Source: Pectobacterium carotovorum (GTDB taxonomy: Bacteria; Pseudomonadota; Gammaproteobacteria; Enterobacterales; Enterobacteriaceae). From it: a stretch of 64,000 nucleotides of DNA. Positions 8,978-18,683 of the stretch are shown one piece after another; within the stretch, counting starts at the first letter, position 1; the number at the start of each line of letters is the position of its first letter. The DNA lies in the NCBI RefSeq assembly GCF_033898505.1, contig NZ_JAXAFK010000009.1:28850-92849 (forward strand), read 5' to 3'. A program made the translations under genes and the position numbers. Below the pieces are notes generated by a model. It did not search any database. It had not been told where the DNA came from and was given only the letters and a program-made list of their open reading frames with translations.

Positions 8978-10438
8978 GTGTCCATCATCGACTCACAAGA
9001 AAGTACGCTCTATCAACAGCTCGCGGAAACCTTCGCCACGGCGATTCATCAAGGGACGTTAGCGCCGGGAAGCCGCTTGCCTTCTATTCGTCGCGTCGCC
9101 GGATCGCATCAGGTGAGTGTCAACACGGTGTTGAATGCCTGGCGTATTCTCGAAGATCGCGGGTTGATCGAAGCGCGGCCGCAGTCGGGCTATTTTGTGC
9201 GAGGTCGTCTGCCGTCGCTGACGGAAAGTAAGCCGCATCGTGCGCAGGTGATTGTGCCGGGCAGTGAGAAACTGGATCTGATTGATACCGTGTTTGCTGC
9301 CCAGACACACCCGGATTACACCAACATTTCTTTAGCATGCCCACAGCATGCCGATTTCTATCCGACCGAAAAGATCAGCCGTATTACCGCGTCCTTGCTG
9401 CGGCGGCAGCCCGACCTGATTGGTCGCTATGCGTTACCGCCGGGCAGTGAGCGACTGCGGCGCGAAGTGGCGCGGCGAGCCATGGATTTGGGCATGACAT
9501 TGACTCGTGAAGACATCACGATCACCCACGGCTGTATGGAGGCGCTACAGCTGGCATTGCGCACGGTGACGCAGCCGGGCGACTGTGTCGGGCTGGAAAC
9601 GCCAACCTACTTTTATCTCTTTCCTCTGCTGGCCAGTCTGGGATTGAAAACGGTGGAGATTCCCACCGATCCACAACGTGGCCTCGCGCTGGATGCGCTG
9701 GAGCTGTTGCTGTCAGAAGGGCGGCTACAGGCGATTATCGCGATGCCGAATGCCCAGAATCCGCTGGGGTGCAGTATGACGCTGGCGGATAAAAAGCGGC
9801 TGGCAAAGCTGGTGAATGATTATCAGGTTCCGCTTATTGAGGATGGGTTATACAGCGAACTGCAGTTTATCTGGCCGCTGTCGCCGACGGTAAAAGCCTT
9901 CGATCGCGAAGGCTGGGTGATTTACTGCTCCAGCTTTACGAAAACGCTGGCACCGGATTTTCGCATTGGCTGGATGGCGTCAGGCCGTTTCCGTGCCAAA
10001 GTGGCGCGGCTGAAAGCGGTCTCGTCAATGGCGGAATCGGCGCTGCTATCGGAAACGCTGGCACAGTTTCTGGAGTCCGGCGGTTACGATCACCATCTGC
10101 GTACGCTGCGCCGTCGCTATGCCGCACAGATGGATGAGGCGCGTGGGTTGATTGCCCGACATTTCCCGCAGGGGACACGCGCGACGCAGCCACAGGGCGG
10201 TTTTGTCTTCTGGCTGGAATTACCGGGTGGGGTGGATGGTGTTGAATTGTTCCATCGCCTGCTGCAAGAGCAGATTTGCGTCACGCCCGGCGAGCTTTAC
10301 ACGCTGAGCGGTCGCTGTAAGCACGGGCTTCGGCTCTCGTGCTGCTACCCATTTGATGAACGCTACACGTATGCGCTTAAGCGCGCAGGGGCGCTGGCGT
10401 GTGAGATGAGCGGTATCGGGCCGGGTAGCGCAACGTAG
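8978..10438 (+). CDS. MocR-type regulator (GntR DNA-binding domain fused to aminotransferase-like domain)
   Basis: 486-residue fusion. Residues 1 to about 75 form a GntR winged helix-turn-helix (YQQLAETFATAIHQGTLAPGSRLPSIR, VSVNTVLNAWRILEDRGLI). Residues about 110-470 form a class I aminotransferase fold with a plausible PLP-binding lysine in CSSFTKTLAPDFRIG. MocR regulators use PLP or PLP adducts as sensor and are usually not active aminotransferases. The GTG at 8978 is chosen because the HTH begins directly after it. Divergent from the LysE-family exporter, which is the likeliest target. Ligand unknown. Confidence 0.9.
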   Translation: MSIIDSQESTLYQQLAETFATAIHQGTLAPGSRLPSIRRVAGSHQVSVNTVLNAWRILEDRGLIEARPQSGYFVRGRLPSLTESKPHRAQVIVPGSEKLDLIDTVFAAQTHPDYTNISLACPQHADFYPTEKISRITASLLRRQPDLIGRYALPPGSERLRREVARRAMDLGMTLTREDITITHGCMEALQLALRTVTQPGDCVGLETPTYFYLFPLLASLGLKTVEIPTDPQRGLALDALELLLSEGRLQAIIAMPNAQNPLGCSMTLADKKRLAKLVNDYQVPLIEDGLYSELQFIWPLSPTVKAFDREGWVIYCSSFTKTLAPDFRIGWMASGRFRAKVARLKAVSSMAESALLSETLAQFLESGGYDHHLRTLRRRYAAQMDEARGLIARHFPQGTRATQPQGGFVFWLELPGGVDGVELFHRLLQEQICVTPGELYTLSGRCKHGLRLSCCYPFDERYTYALKRAGALACEMSGIGPGSAT

Positions 10439-10460
10439 TCTTATCCTTATGAACATAGCC

Positions 10461-11084
10461 TTATGGCGTGCCGTTTCGTCCCCAGGTCAGGTAGCCTGTG
10501 CGTTCGCTTAAGCGCTCATAGTAGGCGCGGACGGCGGGATAGTCCGTGTGCTCCAGCGGCGTTTCATACCAGCGGTTTACCGATAGCCCGATGGGAATAT
10601 CGGCCAGCGTAAACGCTTCTCCTGCAACGTAGTGACCGGTTCGCTCCAGCTGCTGATTTAAAATGCCCATGGTGCGTGACCAAAGATTGCAGGAGGCTGC
10701 CAGCAGTTGCGGATCCTGATGGGCGGGAGACTGGCGCACCAGCGACATAAAGGCGTAACGCCATGAAGGATTGAGCTCGTTGGCCTGCCAGTCTATCCAT
10801 TGATCGATCGAAGCACGGCTGCGTGGATCCTGCGGGTAAAGCCAGGCTCCGTCCTTCGCGTTGGCGAGGTAACGTATAATCGCGTTTGATTCCCACATGA
10901 CAAAATCGTCATCCTGAATCACCGGTATCATGGCATTAGGGTTGAGCGCCAGAAATGTCGGTGACTGCGGTGACTGATAGCCTTCACCCCAGTCTTCGCG
11001 GTGAAAGGGAATCGCCAACTCATCGCACAGCCACAGCACTTTCCGAACGTTGATCGACGACGTGCGTCCTAGAATCTTTAACAT
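10461..11084 (-). CDS. Glutathione S-transferase family protein
   Basis: 207-residue soluble protein with an N-terminal thioredoxin-like GST domain ([23 protein letters not shown]; Ser/Asn near residues 9-12 could be the glutathione-activating position) and [11 protein letters not shown], the usual end of that domain. An all-helical C-terminal domain follows, with FTLADIPIG. Such proteins conjugate or reduce electrophiles with glutathione; substrate unknown. It faces the MocR gene tail to tail, 22 bases apart, and lies downstream of hemL on the same strand, but a hairpin separates it from hemL. Confidence 0.88.
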   Translation of the reverse strand: MLKILGRTSSINVRKVLWLCDELAIPFHREDWGEGYQSPQSPTFLALNPNAMIPVIQDDDFVMWESNAIIRYLANAKDGAWLYPQDPRSRASIDQWIDWQANELNPSWRYAFMSLVRQSPAHQDPQLLAASCNLWSRTMGILNQQLERTGHYVAGEAFTLADIPIGLSVNRWYETPLEHTDYPAVRAYYERLSERTGYLTWGRNGTP

Positions 11085-11200
11085 AATCTCTCCGCTATTT
11101 TCAGGAACATAGAGTTACTCATAACCAATTTGAGACGGCTTGTCATTCTCAAACGAGAACACTCCTGAAAAAAGTAGGGGCGGAGGAGAAGAGGGGAATG

Positions 11201-11233
11201 CGACGGCGTCAGCGTTAGTGAATGACGCCGTCG
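11201..11233 (-). terminator. Strong hairpin just after hemL
   Basis: Perfect 11-bp arms cgacggcgtca (11201-11211) and tgacgccgtcg (11223-11233) lie 10 bases beyond the hemL stop. No clear U-tract follows on the minus strand, so this may be a terminator or an mRNA-stabilising hairpin. Confidence 0.5.
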
Positions 11234-11243
11234 AGATACGCTT

Positions 11244-12524
11244 TTACAGGCGTGAGAAGCAGAGCTGCGCGGCTTCGATGGTGCGTTCGATGTCCTGTGG
11301 CGTATGCGCCAGCGACATAAAGCCCGCTTCAAAAGCGGATGGAGCGAGATAAACCCCTTCTTCCAGCATCATGTGGAAGAACAGCTTAAAGCGCTCGACG
11401 TCGCACTTCATCACATCCTGATAGCAGGTGACGCTCTCGGCATCCGTGAAGAACAGACCAAACATACCACCCGCCTGATTCACGACTAGCGGAATATTTT
11501 CGGCTTTCGCGGCAGCCAGCAGGCCTTCTGCCAGCTGATTGGTCAACGCGGTGAGTTTTTCATGGACACCGGGTTTCGCGACTTCCGTCAAACAGGCAAA
11601 GCCTGCCGCCATAGCAATCGGGTTGCCGGACAGTGTTCCCGCCTGATAAACCGGACCGGTCGGTGCCAGCGCCTGCATGACTTCACGCTTGCCGCCGAAT
11701 GCGCCAACTGGCATGCCGCCGCCGATGATTTTCCCCAGACAGGTCAGATCCGGCACCACGCCGTAGTGCGACTGTGCACCTGCCAGCGCGACACGGAAGC
11801 CGGTCATCACTTCATCAATGATGAACAAGGCACCAAATTCGTCGCACAGGGCACGCAGGCCGGGAAGGAAATCTGGCAACGGTGGAACGCAGTTCATGTT
11901 ACCCGCAACGGGTTCGACAATGATTGCAGCGATCTCGTCAGGGTATTGCTCAAATGCGGCACGAACGGATGACAGATCGTTATAGACGCAGGTCAGCGTG
12001 TGCCGGGCGAAATCGGCTGGAACGCCGGGGGAATTAGGTTGGCCCAGCGTCAGCGCGCCGGAGCCGGCTTTCACCAGCAGGCAGTCGGCATGGCCGTGGT
12101 AGCAGCCTTCAAATTTGATGATTTTATCGCGGCCCGTGTAACCACGCGCCAGACGGATCGCGCTCATGGTGGCTTCTGTGCCGGAGTTGACCATCCGCAC
12201 CATATCCATGCTGGGCACCAGCGAGGTCACCAGACGCGCCATCTGCACTTCCATCTCTGTCGGCGCGCCAAAGCTCAGGCCGCGTTCTGCGGCCGCGATC
12301 ACCGCATCACGAATCGCTGGATGATTATGCCCCAGCACCATTGGACCCCACGAACCCACGTAATCAATGTACGCTTGCTCGTCAGCATCGTAGAGATAAG
12401 CGCCATCAGCCCGTTCGATGAACAGCGGGGTACCACCGACGCCGTTAAAAGCACGAACGGGTGAGTTCACTCCGCCGGGAATAAGTTGCTGTGCCGCAGC
12501 ATACAGGCTTTCAGATTTGTTCAT
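11244..12524 (-). CDS. hemL: Glutamate-1-semialdehyde 2,1-aminomutase
   Basis: 426-residue PLP enzyme converting glutamate-1-semialdehyde to 5-aminolevulinate in the C5 route to heme, cytoplasmic. Full family length. Motifs seen are [11 protein letters not shown] near the N-terminus, the [14 protein letters not shown] segment, the pocket [11 protein letters not shown], and the PLP lysine in [17 protein letters not shown]. The next gene, clcA, is divergent as in E. coli. Confidence 0.97.
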   Translation of the reverse strand: MNKSESLYAAAQQLIPGGVNSPVRAFNGVGGTPLFIERADGAYLYDADEQAYIDYVGSWGPMVLGHNHPAIRDAVIAAAERGLSFGAPTEMEVQMARLVTSLVPSMDMVRMVNSGTEATMSAIRLARGYTGRDKIIKFEGCYHGHADCLLVKAGSGALTLGQPNSPGVPADFARHTLTCVYNDLSSVRAAFEQYPDEIAAIIVEPVAGNMNCVPPLPDFLPGLRALCDEFGALFIIDEVMTGFRVALAGAQSHYGVVPDLTCLGKIIGGGMPVGAFGGKREVMQALAPTGPVYQAGTLSGNPIAMAAGFACLTEVAKPGVHEKLTALTNQLAEGLLAAAKAENIPLVVNQAGGMFGLFFTDAESVTCYQDVMKCDVERFKLFFHMMLEEGVYLAPSAFEAGFMSLAHTPQDIERTIEAAQLCFSRL

Positions 12525-12696
12525 TACGCGGTCCTGACTGGTCTTGATCGTAAAATGTAGGGGTATTCTAATGAACTGACGGCCGTTATGAAATCGCTGT
12601 TCAGCAGATGCGGGTCTCTTTGTCTTCTGTTCTGGTCAAATAGGCAGTTTTATCCTTAAGGGGTAACATAGTGGCTCTTATTTCTCTTTTTTGGTT

Positions 12697-14112
12697 ATGA
12701 CCATTGTGATCAGACTTTCTGCTCCCGTTTCTTCTGCGGCGGAGCGCCGTGCTGCCATCGCACAATTTATGCGGCGCGATAAAACCCCCGCGTTGATTCT
12801 TCTGCTGGCGGCGATAGTAGGAACGTTAACCGGGTTAGTCGGCGTGGCATTTGAACGTACGGTGAACTGGGTTATACAACAGCGAATGGCACTCTTGGCG
12901 CATTTTCCTGAAAGCGGGGTGAGCTGGCTTGTTGCTGCGGCGGTATCAGCTGTTCTCGTGGTGTGGGGATATTTTCTGGTTCGGCGATTCGCTCCAGAAG
13001 CGGGTGGGTCGGGGATTCCTGAGATTGAGGGCGCGTTAGAAGAACTCAGACCGGTACGCTGGTGGCGCGTATTGCCCGTTAAGTTTTTTGGCGGTATTGG
13101 CACGCTCGGGTCGGGAATGGTGCTGGGGCGAGAAGGGCCGACGGTACAGCTGGGGGGAAATATCGGTGGTATGGTTGCGGATATGTTGCCCAAAAGGCAG
13201 CAGGACGGGCGCCACTCATTGCTTGCTACTGGCGCGGCGGCCGGGCTATCCGCTGCCTTTAATGCGCCGCTGGCCGGAATACTTTTTATCATTGAGGAAA
13301 TGCGGCCTCAGTTCCGCTATAGCCTCATCTCGATTAAAGCGGTCTTCATCGGCGTCATTATGTCGAGCATCGTATTTCGTCTCTTCAACGGCGAACAGGC
13401 TGTGATCGATATAGGGCAATTGCCTTCTGCACCGCTCAAGACGCTGTGGTTATATTTGGTGCTTGGGATTATTTTTGGCGTCGTCGGTGTGGTGTTTAAT
13501 GCCTTGGTTTTACGTACTCAGGCGCTATTTTTGGCCTTCCACGGTAAGCAGATGTCTCGCTTCCTGCTGGTTGGCGCACTGGCGGGCGGCCTCTGTGGCG
13601 TGCTGTCTGTCGTTTTTCATGAAGCAACCGGAGGCGGATTTACGCTTATCCCCCTTGCGGCGGCGGAGCATTACAGCATTGGTATGCTTTTTGGGATCTT
13701 TATGATCCGCGTCTTTATGACGCTGCTTTGTTTCGGATCGGGCGCGCCAGGGGGGATTTTTGCACCGATGTTGGCGTTGGGAACGCTGCTCGGGGCTGCG
13801 TTTGGTATGGTGGCCAGCCAGTTGTTTCCTGATTATGCCATTGGAGCAAGTACATTTGCTGTGGCGGGGATGGGAGCGCTGTTTGCGGCATCGGTTCGTG
13901 CTCCGCTCACCGGCATCGTTCTGGTGTTGGAAATGACTGACAACTACCAGTTGATCTTACCCATGATCGTGACGTGTTTGGGCGCGACACTGTTGGCGCA
14001 GTTTCTGGGAGGAAAGCCGTTATATTCTTCTATTCTGGCGAGGACGCTGCAGCGGCAGGCATTGGCTGAGCAGGAGCAGCAGATTATTTCAACAATTTCT
14101 GTCAAATCTTGA
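12697..14112 (+). CDS. clcA: H+/Cl- exchange transporter ClcA
   Basis: CLC antiporter of about 471 residues with many membrane helices that exchanges two chloride ions for a proton, linked in E. coli to extreme acid resistance. The ion-pathway motifs are intact: [19 protein letters not shown] (the gating glutamate), [12 protein letters not shown] (the internal proton glutamate) and KPLYS near the C-terminus (the coordinating tyrosine). The ATG at 12697 gives an N-terminus of similar length to E. coli ClcA. A TTG at 12691 is in frame, and neither start has a clear ribosome-binding site, so the true start is uncertain. Followed by erpA as in E. coli. Confidence 0.94.
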   Translation: MTIVIRLSAPVSSAAERRAAIAQFMRRDKTPALILLLAAIVGTLTGLVGVAFERTVNWVIQQRMALLAHFPESGVSWLVAAAVSAVLVVWGYFLVRRFAPEAGGSGIPEIEGALEELRPVRWWRVLPVKFFGGIGTLGSGMVLGREGPTVQLGGNIGGMVADMLPKRQQDGRHSLLATGAAAGLSAAFNAPLAGILFIIEEMRPQFRYSLISIKAVFIGVIMSSIVFRLFNGEQAVIDIGQLPSAPLKTLWLYLVLGIIFGVVGVVFNALVLRTQALFLAFHGKQMSRFLLVGALAGGLCGVLSVVFHEATGGGFTLIPLAAAEHYSIGMLFGIFMIRVFMTLLCFGSGAPGGIFAPMLALGTLLGAAFGMVASQLFPDYAIGASTFAVAGMGALFAASVRAPLTGIVLVLEMTDNYQLILPMIVTCLGATLLAQFLGGKPLYSSILARTLQRQALAEQEQQIISTISVKS

Positions 14113-14191
14113 ACGTTTTCGCAGACTGCCGGATAATAAGCATATGAATATGGGTTTATCACCTGATAAGCCCTGAGTTGGGAGTAAAAAT

Positions 14192-14539
14192 ATGAGCGAC
14201 GATATAGCAGCACTGCCTCTGCAATTTACCGATGCAGCGGCAAGCAAGGTGAAAAACCTGATTGCTGATGAAGAAAACCCAGAGCTGAAACTGCGTGTGT
14301 ACATCACGGGCGGCGGCTGTAGCGGCTTCCAGTATGGTTTTACCTTTGATGATCAAATCAACGACGGCGATATGACCATTGAGAAGCAAGGGGTGTCGCT
14401 GGTGGTTGACCCGATGAGCCTGCAATATCTGGTTGGCGGTGCGGTGGATTATACCGAAGGGCTGGAAGGTTCTCGCTTTGTCGTGACGAATCCGAATGCG
14501 AAATCCACCTGCGGCTGTGGTTCCTCTTTCAGCGTCTGA
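14192..14539 (+). CDS. erpA: Iron-sulfur cluster insertion protein ErpA
   Basis: 115-residue A-type Fe-S carrier that delivers clusters to apo-proteins such as those of isoprenoid synthesis and respiration. The three cluster cysteines are present: C43 in [11 protein letters not shown] and C107/C109 in STCGCGSSF. The sequence is nearly collinear with E. coli ErpA. ATG preceded by GGGAG. A strong terminator follows, so it looks like a single-gene unit. Confidence 0.98.
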   Translation: MSDDIAALPLQFTDAAASKVKNLIADEENPELKLRVYITGGGCSGFQYGFTFDDQINDGDMTIEKQGVSLVVDPMSLQYLVGGAVDYTEGLEGSRFVVTNPNAKSTCGCGSSFSV

Positions 14540-14572
14540 TCCTGCATTGCGGTTATTGACCGACTGAAAAAT

Positions 14573-14608
14573 AAAAACCGTGTCTTGTTGCCGAGACACG
14601 GTTTTTTT
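14573..14608 (+). terminator. Rho-independent terminator after erpA
   Basis: Stem ccgtgtct (14578-14585) with agacacgg (14594-14601), flanked by an A-run on the left and seven T on the right, 38 bases after the erpA stop. Confidence 0.9.
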
Positions 14609-14686
14609 ATAGCAGACATTTTTTATAGCAGACAGTAAGTCAATTATAGGGAGTGTTAAAAAACACGTCCCCTATTTTTACTGTGA

Positions 14687-14965
14687 TTACCATTCGACTG
14701 TAATCAGACGCGTTTCCGTACCTTGTGCGGTTTTTGTCGCAGAAGTCGAAAATTTTGCCTGATCGACCTGAATACGTGACTCAGTAATTTTAGGTTGTGG
14801 TACAGAGGCTAGGTTACATTTCATTTGATATTGACCGGATTGAGGCGTTACGCCGCACGCCGGTAGTATCGTCAGTTGAGCATTAATTTGCCCACCCTGA
14901 CTCCCTGCATATGCCGTGCTACAGGCCGCCATCAGTAAGCCCGCGTAAAGCAACGCATTTTTCAT
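14687..14965 (-). CDS. Small secreted protein of unknown function
   Basis: Not a family I recognise with certainty. 92 residues with a clear signal peptide (MKNALLYAGLLMAACSTAYA, likely cut before Gly21). The mature part is about 72 residues with two cysteines (LPACGVTP and QMKCNLA) that could form a disulfide in the periplasm. The QINAQLTILPACGV segment and the C-terminal alternating RLITVEW resemble edge strands of spore-coat-U or pilin-like sandwiches, a weak resemblance only. It occupies the place of yadS between erpA and btuF in E. coli. ATG 14965 is a plausible start. Confidence 0.7.
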   Translation of the reverse strand: MKNALLYAGLLMAACSTAYAGSQGGQINAQLTILPACGVTPQSGQYQMKCNLASVPQPKITESRIQVDQAKFSTSATKTAQGTETRLITVEW

Positions 14966-15196
14966 AGTTAAAGCTACCTGGTGTTAAAGGAACCGATGTC
15001 GGTTCAAAGTTTTCTCATTTCGTGTTGCTTTGGCTTTATCGCCGGGTGGTAATCAACACCATGAATGATGCTTATAATTCCACCGTTGCGCTCAGATTAT
15101 CGGCAAATATTGGCGAAATAAAAGCCTGCTAGTGTTACAACTTGTATACTAATGAAGTTATTGTTATCAGAGCGATTTCACCGTGTTAATTAACAA

Positions 15197-16036
15197 TCAC
15201 TTCGCTGACGAAAACGTGGGTCTTAACTCTGCCAATTGAGAACAAATTTGCCGGGCTGCCAATAGCAAACGAGGGCCACTACGGCTAAACCAGTCTTCAT
15301 TGACAGTAATGACCGGCACCGCTAATTGCGGTTGCCAAAACGCCTGCACGCTGGAAGTTCTATCTGGCGCTCCACCGACAATAATGGCCTGTGGCTGCCG
15401 CCTTAACACCTGTTCACGGCTAACTTGCGGCCAGGGCACCGGACTGTCGCTAAAGATATTTTCTGCGCCGCACAGTGAAACGATTTGGCTTTGCAGCGTC
15501 GCTTGCGAAGAGGTAAACAGCGGCTGAGTTCCGAATTGAATGAATACCCGCAGCGGAGCAGCGTGTGCCGCGTTTTTCCTCTCGCTGGCGCGCTGTAGCC
15601 TGCTTATTTCCTGCTGAAAATCTGTCGCAGCCCGTTCGGCTTGCTCTGGATGGCGGCTATAGGTCGCCAACTGCCGCAATGATGCGGGAATATCGTCTAA
15701 CGTTTTCGCATCCAGATAAACGATGGGTATCGAGAAATTGGCGAGTTGTTCCAGCGGGCGCTGCGGGTTACCCTCGCGCCACGCCAGAATCAGATCGGGC
15801 TTGAGGGCGAGGATCCGCTCCAGGTTGATTCCCTGCCAGGAAGCCACTTGTTCCAGCTTTTTCGCTTCTGGCGGATAATCTGACCAGGCGCTAACCGCAA
15901 TCAGCTGTTCGCCCATGCCAGCCGCATAGGCCATTTCCGTCGCGTGTGGCGCGAGGCTAATGACACGCTGCGGAATGGCATAAGCGGCGGTGCAGAGCAG
16001 TAGCCCGGTCAGCCAGCAGAAGAACCTGACTGTCAC
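15197..16036 (-). CDS. btuF: Periplasmic vitamin B12-binding protein BtuF
   Basis: 279-residue class III binding protein that passes cobalamin to the BtuCD importer. It has a signal peptide ([20 protein letters not shown]), the [26 protein letters not shown] start of the binding fold, [21 protein letters not shown], and the second lobe with [17 protein letters not shown]. It starts 2 bases after the mtnN stop, as in the E. coli mtnN-btuF operon. BtuCD genes are not in the window. Confidence 0.93.
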   Translation of the reverse strand: MTVRFFCWLTGLLLCTAAYAIPQRVISLAPHATEMAYAAGMGEQLIAVSAWSDYPPEAKKLEQVASWQGINLERILALKPDLILAWREGNPQRPLEQLANFSIPIVYLDAKTLDDIPASLRQLATYSRHPEQAERAATDFQQEISRLQRASERKNAAHAAPLRVFIQFGTQPLFTSSQATLQSQIVSLCGAENIFSDSPVPWPQVSREQVLRRQPQAIIVGGAPDRTSSVQAFWQPQLAVPVITVNEDWFSRSGPRLLLAARQICSQLAELRPTFSSAK

Positions 16037-16038
16037 GA

Positions 16039-16737
16039 TTAGCGTGCGGCCAGCTTAGCCAGAATCGCTTCCACCATCCGCGTTGACTGCTGTGCCGCAA
16101 CGCTCAGGAATTCATCGAAACTCAAGTGTGATTCTTTATCGGCCACATCAGAAATGGCGCGCACAACCACAAACGGCACTGCGAACTGGTGGCAGACATG
16201 GGCGATTGCTGTCGCTTCCATTTCTACCGCAATCGCCTTTGGGAAGGTCGTGCGAATACGGGCTAATGGTTCTGCGCCGTTAATGAAGGCATCACCGCTG
16301 ACAACCAGACCGCGCACGGCGTTCAGCTGTAAATCGGCAATGGTTTCCTGTGCCAGCGCGATGAGCTTGTCATCGGCGGGGAAAGCGGCAGGGCAGCCCG
16401 CCATCTGGCCGGGCTCATAGCCAAAGGCTGTGACGTCAGCATCGTGGTAGCGTACTTCATCGGAAACGACGATATCGCCCACGTTCAAGGTTGGCGCCAA
16501 TCCGCCAGCGGAACCGGTGTTAATGACGACATCTGGCTTGCTGTGCTCCAGCAGCAGCGTGGTGCCGAGCGCGGCGGAAACTTTGCCGATACCGGATTTC
16601 AGCAGGGCGACATCTACGCCATTGATTTGTCCGGTGTAGATTTCGCAACCCGCACGCTGGAAGGTCTGATGGTTTTCAATCCGATCGCGCAGCAGCGTTA
16701 CTTCTTGTTCCATCGCGCCGATAATACCGACTTTCAT
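16039..16737 (-). CDS. mtnN: 5'-methylthioadenosine/S-adenosylhomocysteine nucleosidase
   Basis: 232-residue cytoplasmic hydrolase that cleaves MTA and SAH to adenine plus the ribosyl-thioether; it feeds methionine salvage and the AI-2 precursor pathway. Family motifs are [41 protein letters not shown] (substrate-binding Glu) and [17 protein letters not shown] with the catalytic Asp. First gene of mtnN-btuF and divergent from dgt. A palindromic element lies in its upstream region. Confidence 0.97.
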   Translation of the reverse strand: MKVGIIGAMEQEVTLLRDRIENHQTFQRAGCEIYTGQINGVDVALLKSGIGKVSAALGTTLLLEHSKPDVVINTGSAGGLAPTLNVGDIVVSDEVRYHDADVTAFGYEPGQMAGCPAAFPADDKLIALAQETIADLQLNAVRGLVVSGDAFINGAEPLARIRTTFPKAIAVEMEATAIAHVCHQFAVPFVVVRAISDVADKESHLSFDEFLSVAAQQSTRMVEAILAKLAAR

Positions 16738-16773
16738 AAGGTTCCCCGCAAATTCTGTTATAAATGGAAGGCG

Positions 16774-16899
16774 TATACCTAATGCTGGTCACTGAAGTCC
16801 CATTTTAGGGGAAACACAGGGAGAGGTTCCCGCAGGGATGCCTCCCCCTGTGGTCGCACCGTGTATCTCGATCGTTAAATGACCAGCATTAGGTGTATA
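16774..16899. repeat. 126-bp palindromic element, full-length copy
   Basis: The ends are inverted repeats: cctaatgctggtca at about 16778-16791 is the complement of tgaccagcattagg at 16880-16893, with flanking tata on both sides. The inner part also folds (cagggagagg and cctccccctg). A shorter related copy is at 23004-23059, sharing the terminal segments ctggtcact and gtatctcgat. This looks like a MITE or enterobacterial repeat family. Confidence 0.75.
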
Positions 16900-16982
16900 T
16901 CGCGGACGTTAGTCTATCATGGCTAGCGGGAGGAGATGGAGTGTCCATCATTGTGCTGTAGCGGGATGATAGGGAGAACCGT

Positions 16983-18494
16983 ATGTCTGATATCGATTTC
17001 GCCAAAAAAATGAGCTTTCAGCGACATTTCAGCCGACCTAAAACGGCTGATAATGGCTATGCGATTGTGCGCCAGTTTGAGAGCGATCGTGGTCGTATTA
17101 TTAACTCCGCCGCCATCCGCCGCTTACAGCAAAAAACGCAGGTCTTTCCGCTGGAACGTAACGCAGCTGTCCGTTCCCGTCTGACCCATTCGATGGAAGT
17201 TCAGCAGGTGGGGCGCTATATCGCCAAAGATATTTTGCACCGCCTGCAAGCCGATGGACGGCTGGCGTCGCTGGGTCTGGAAGACAGACAAACGCCGTTT
17301 GAAAGCATGGTCGAAATGGCGTGTTTGATGCATGACATCGGCAATCCGCCGTTTGGGCATTTTGGCGAATCTGCGATTAACCAATGGTTCAGAAAATTGC
17401 TGGATAGCCATTATCTGGACAATGCATCCCCGGAACGTGTCGATGATTGTAAAGTTCCTACACTGCGGATGCAGCAGGATGGGCTGGACGAATTGCGTGG
17501 GCAAATCCGACAGGATCTGAGTCACTTTGAAGGCAACGCACAGGCGATCAGGCTGGTACACACGTTGCTGAAGCTCAATCTGACCTACGGGCAAGTTGCC
17601 TGTATTTTGAAATATACCCGTCCCGCATATTGGCACGGCGAACTGCCGGCGGATTACCACTATTTGATGAAGAAGCCGGGCTACTATCTGGCAGAAGAAG
17701 CGTTTGTCGCCAGACTGCGTGAAGAGCTGGATATGGGCGAATTTCATCGTCATCCGCTGAGCTACATCATGGAAGCAGCGGATGATGTTTCCTACTGTAT
17801 TGCGGATCTGGAAGATGCCGTTGAGAAAGAGATTCTCACGATTGAAGAACTGTACGGCCTGTTGCGTGAAAATTGGGGAGAAGGAACGGAGAAAGACATT
17901 TTCGCCAAGACGATTGAACATGCCTACAAAGAGCGTGAACGTTTAAAATGGCGTAGTCACGACGATCAGTTCTTCATGAATCTTCGCGTTAATACCGTGC
18001 AGCAGATGGTGCCGCATGCCGCGAAGCGTTTTATCGATAACCTGCCAGCGATCTATGCCGGATCGTTTAATCAGGCGTTGCTTGAGGACGACAGCCCGCA
18101 GAATCACCTGCTAGGCATTTTCAAACACGTCGCCTTAAAGCACGTTTTTAACCATCATGAGGTTGAACAGCTGGAGCTACAGGGAGATCGCGTGATTCGC
18201 GGCCTGCTGGATATTTACAGCCCGCTGCTTGAGATGCCCTATCAGGATTTCAGCCAGCTTGTCCTCGATGATACGCACAGGCGCTATCCGATTGAAACGC
18301 GGCTTTATCACAAGCTGTCCAGCAAGCACTGTCTGGCCTATTGCGAAGCGGTTGCCGCGTTGGAAGCCTTACCCGAAAACGAGCGAATCGTCCGTGAGTA
18401 TTACTATCGGGCGCGTCTGATTCAGGATTACATCAGCGGTATGACGGATTTGTACGCTTACGACGAATACCGCAAGCTGATGGCGGCAGATTAG
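16983..18494 (+). CDS. dgt: Deoxyguanosinetriphosphate triphosphohydrolase
   Basis: 503-residue HD-domain enzyme that hydrolyses dGTP to deoxyguanosine and tripolyphosphate, lowering the dGTP pool. The metal-binding HD motif is seen in [16 protein letters not shown] and [16 protein letters not shown], with further conserved [17 protein letters not shown]. Length matches the long (type 1) enterobacterial enzyme. ATG 16983 follows a GGGAG. Divergent from mtnN and followed by degP, as in E. coli. Confidence 0.97.
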   Translation: MSDIDFAKKMSFQRHFSRPKTADNGYAIVRQFESDRGRIINSAAIRRLQQKTQVFPLERNAAVRSRLTHSMEVQQVGRYIAKDILHRLQADGRLASLGLEDRQTPFESMVEMACLMHDIGNPPFGHFGESAINQWFRKLLDSHYLDNASPERVDDCKVPTLRMQQDGLDELRGQIRQDLSHFEGNAQAIRLVHTLLKLNLTYGQVACILKYTRPAYWHGELPADYHYLMKKPGYYLAEEAFVARLREELDMGEFHRHPLSYIMEAADDVSYCIADLEDAVEKEILTIEELYGLLRENWGEGTEKDIFAKTIEHAYKERERLKWRSHDDQFFMNLRVNTVQQMVPHAAKRFIDNLPAIYAGSFNQALLEDDSPQNHLLGIFKHVALKHVFNHHEVEQLELQGDRVIRGLLDIYSPLLEMPYQDFSQLVLDDTHRRYPIETRLYHKLSSKHCLAYCEAVAALEALPENERIVREYYYRARLIQDYISGMTDLYAYDEYRKLMAAD

Positions 18495-18571
18495 CGATGA
18501 ACAGACGGCAATGGAAATCGCGAGTTTTGTAAAGCCGTTCAATATTTCCTTACGCTTCACGATCTTCCCCT

Positions 18572-18604
18572 CGGGAACATTGTTGGTCCATATTTATCTC
18601 ATAC
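18572..18604 (+). promoter_or_regulatory. Possible sigma-E promoter of degP
   Basis: GGAACATT (-35-like, 18574-18581) and TCTCA (18597-18601) lie at about the spacing used by sigma-E. E. coli degP is a classical sigma-E and CpxR target. The match to the consensus GAACTT is partial, so this is tentative. Confidence 0.4.
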
Positions 18605-18618
18605 AGCACGACCACTGA

Positions 18619-18640
18619 GTGTACCCGGTGTCGGGTACAC
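18619..18640. promoter_or_regulatory. Perfect inverted repeat in the degP leader
   Basis: gtgtacccg (18619-18627) and cgggtacac (18632-18640) are exact complements around a 4-base spacer, 44 bases before the degP ATG. It could be a protein-binding operator or an mRNA hairpin; nothing decides between these. Confidence 0.6.
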
Positions 18641-18683
18641 GGGCCGTAAGACTCGCGTGTTGATTACTATGAGACATACTCCT

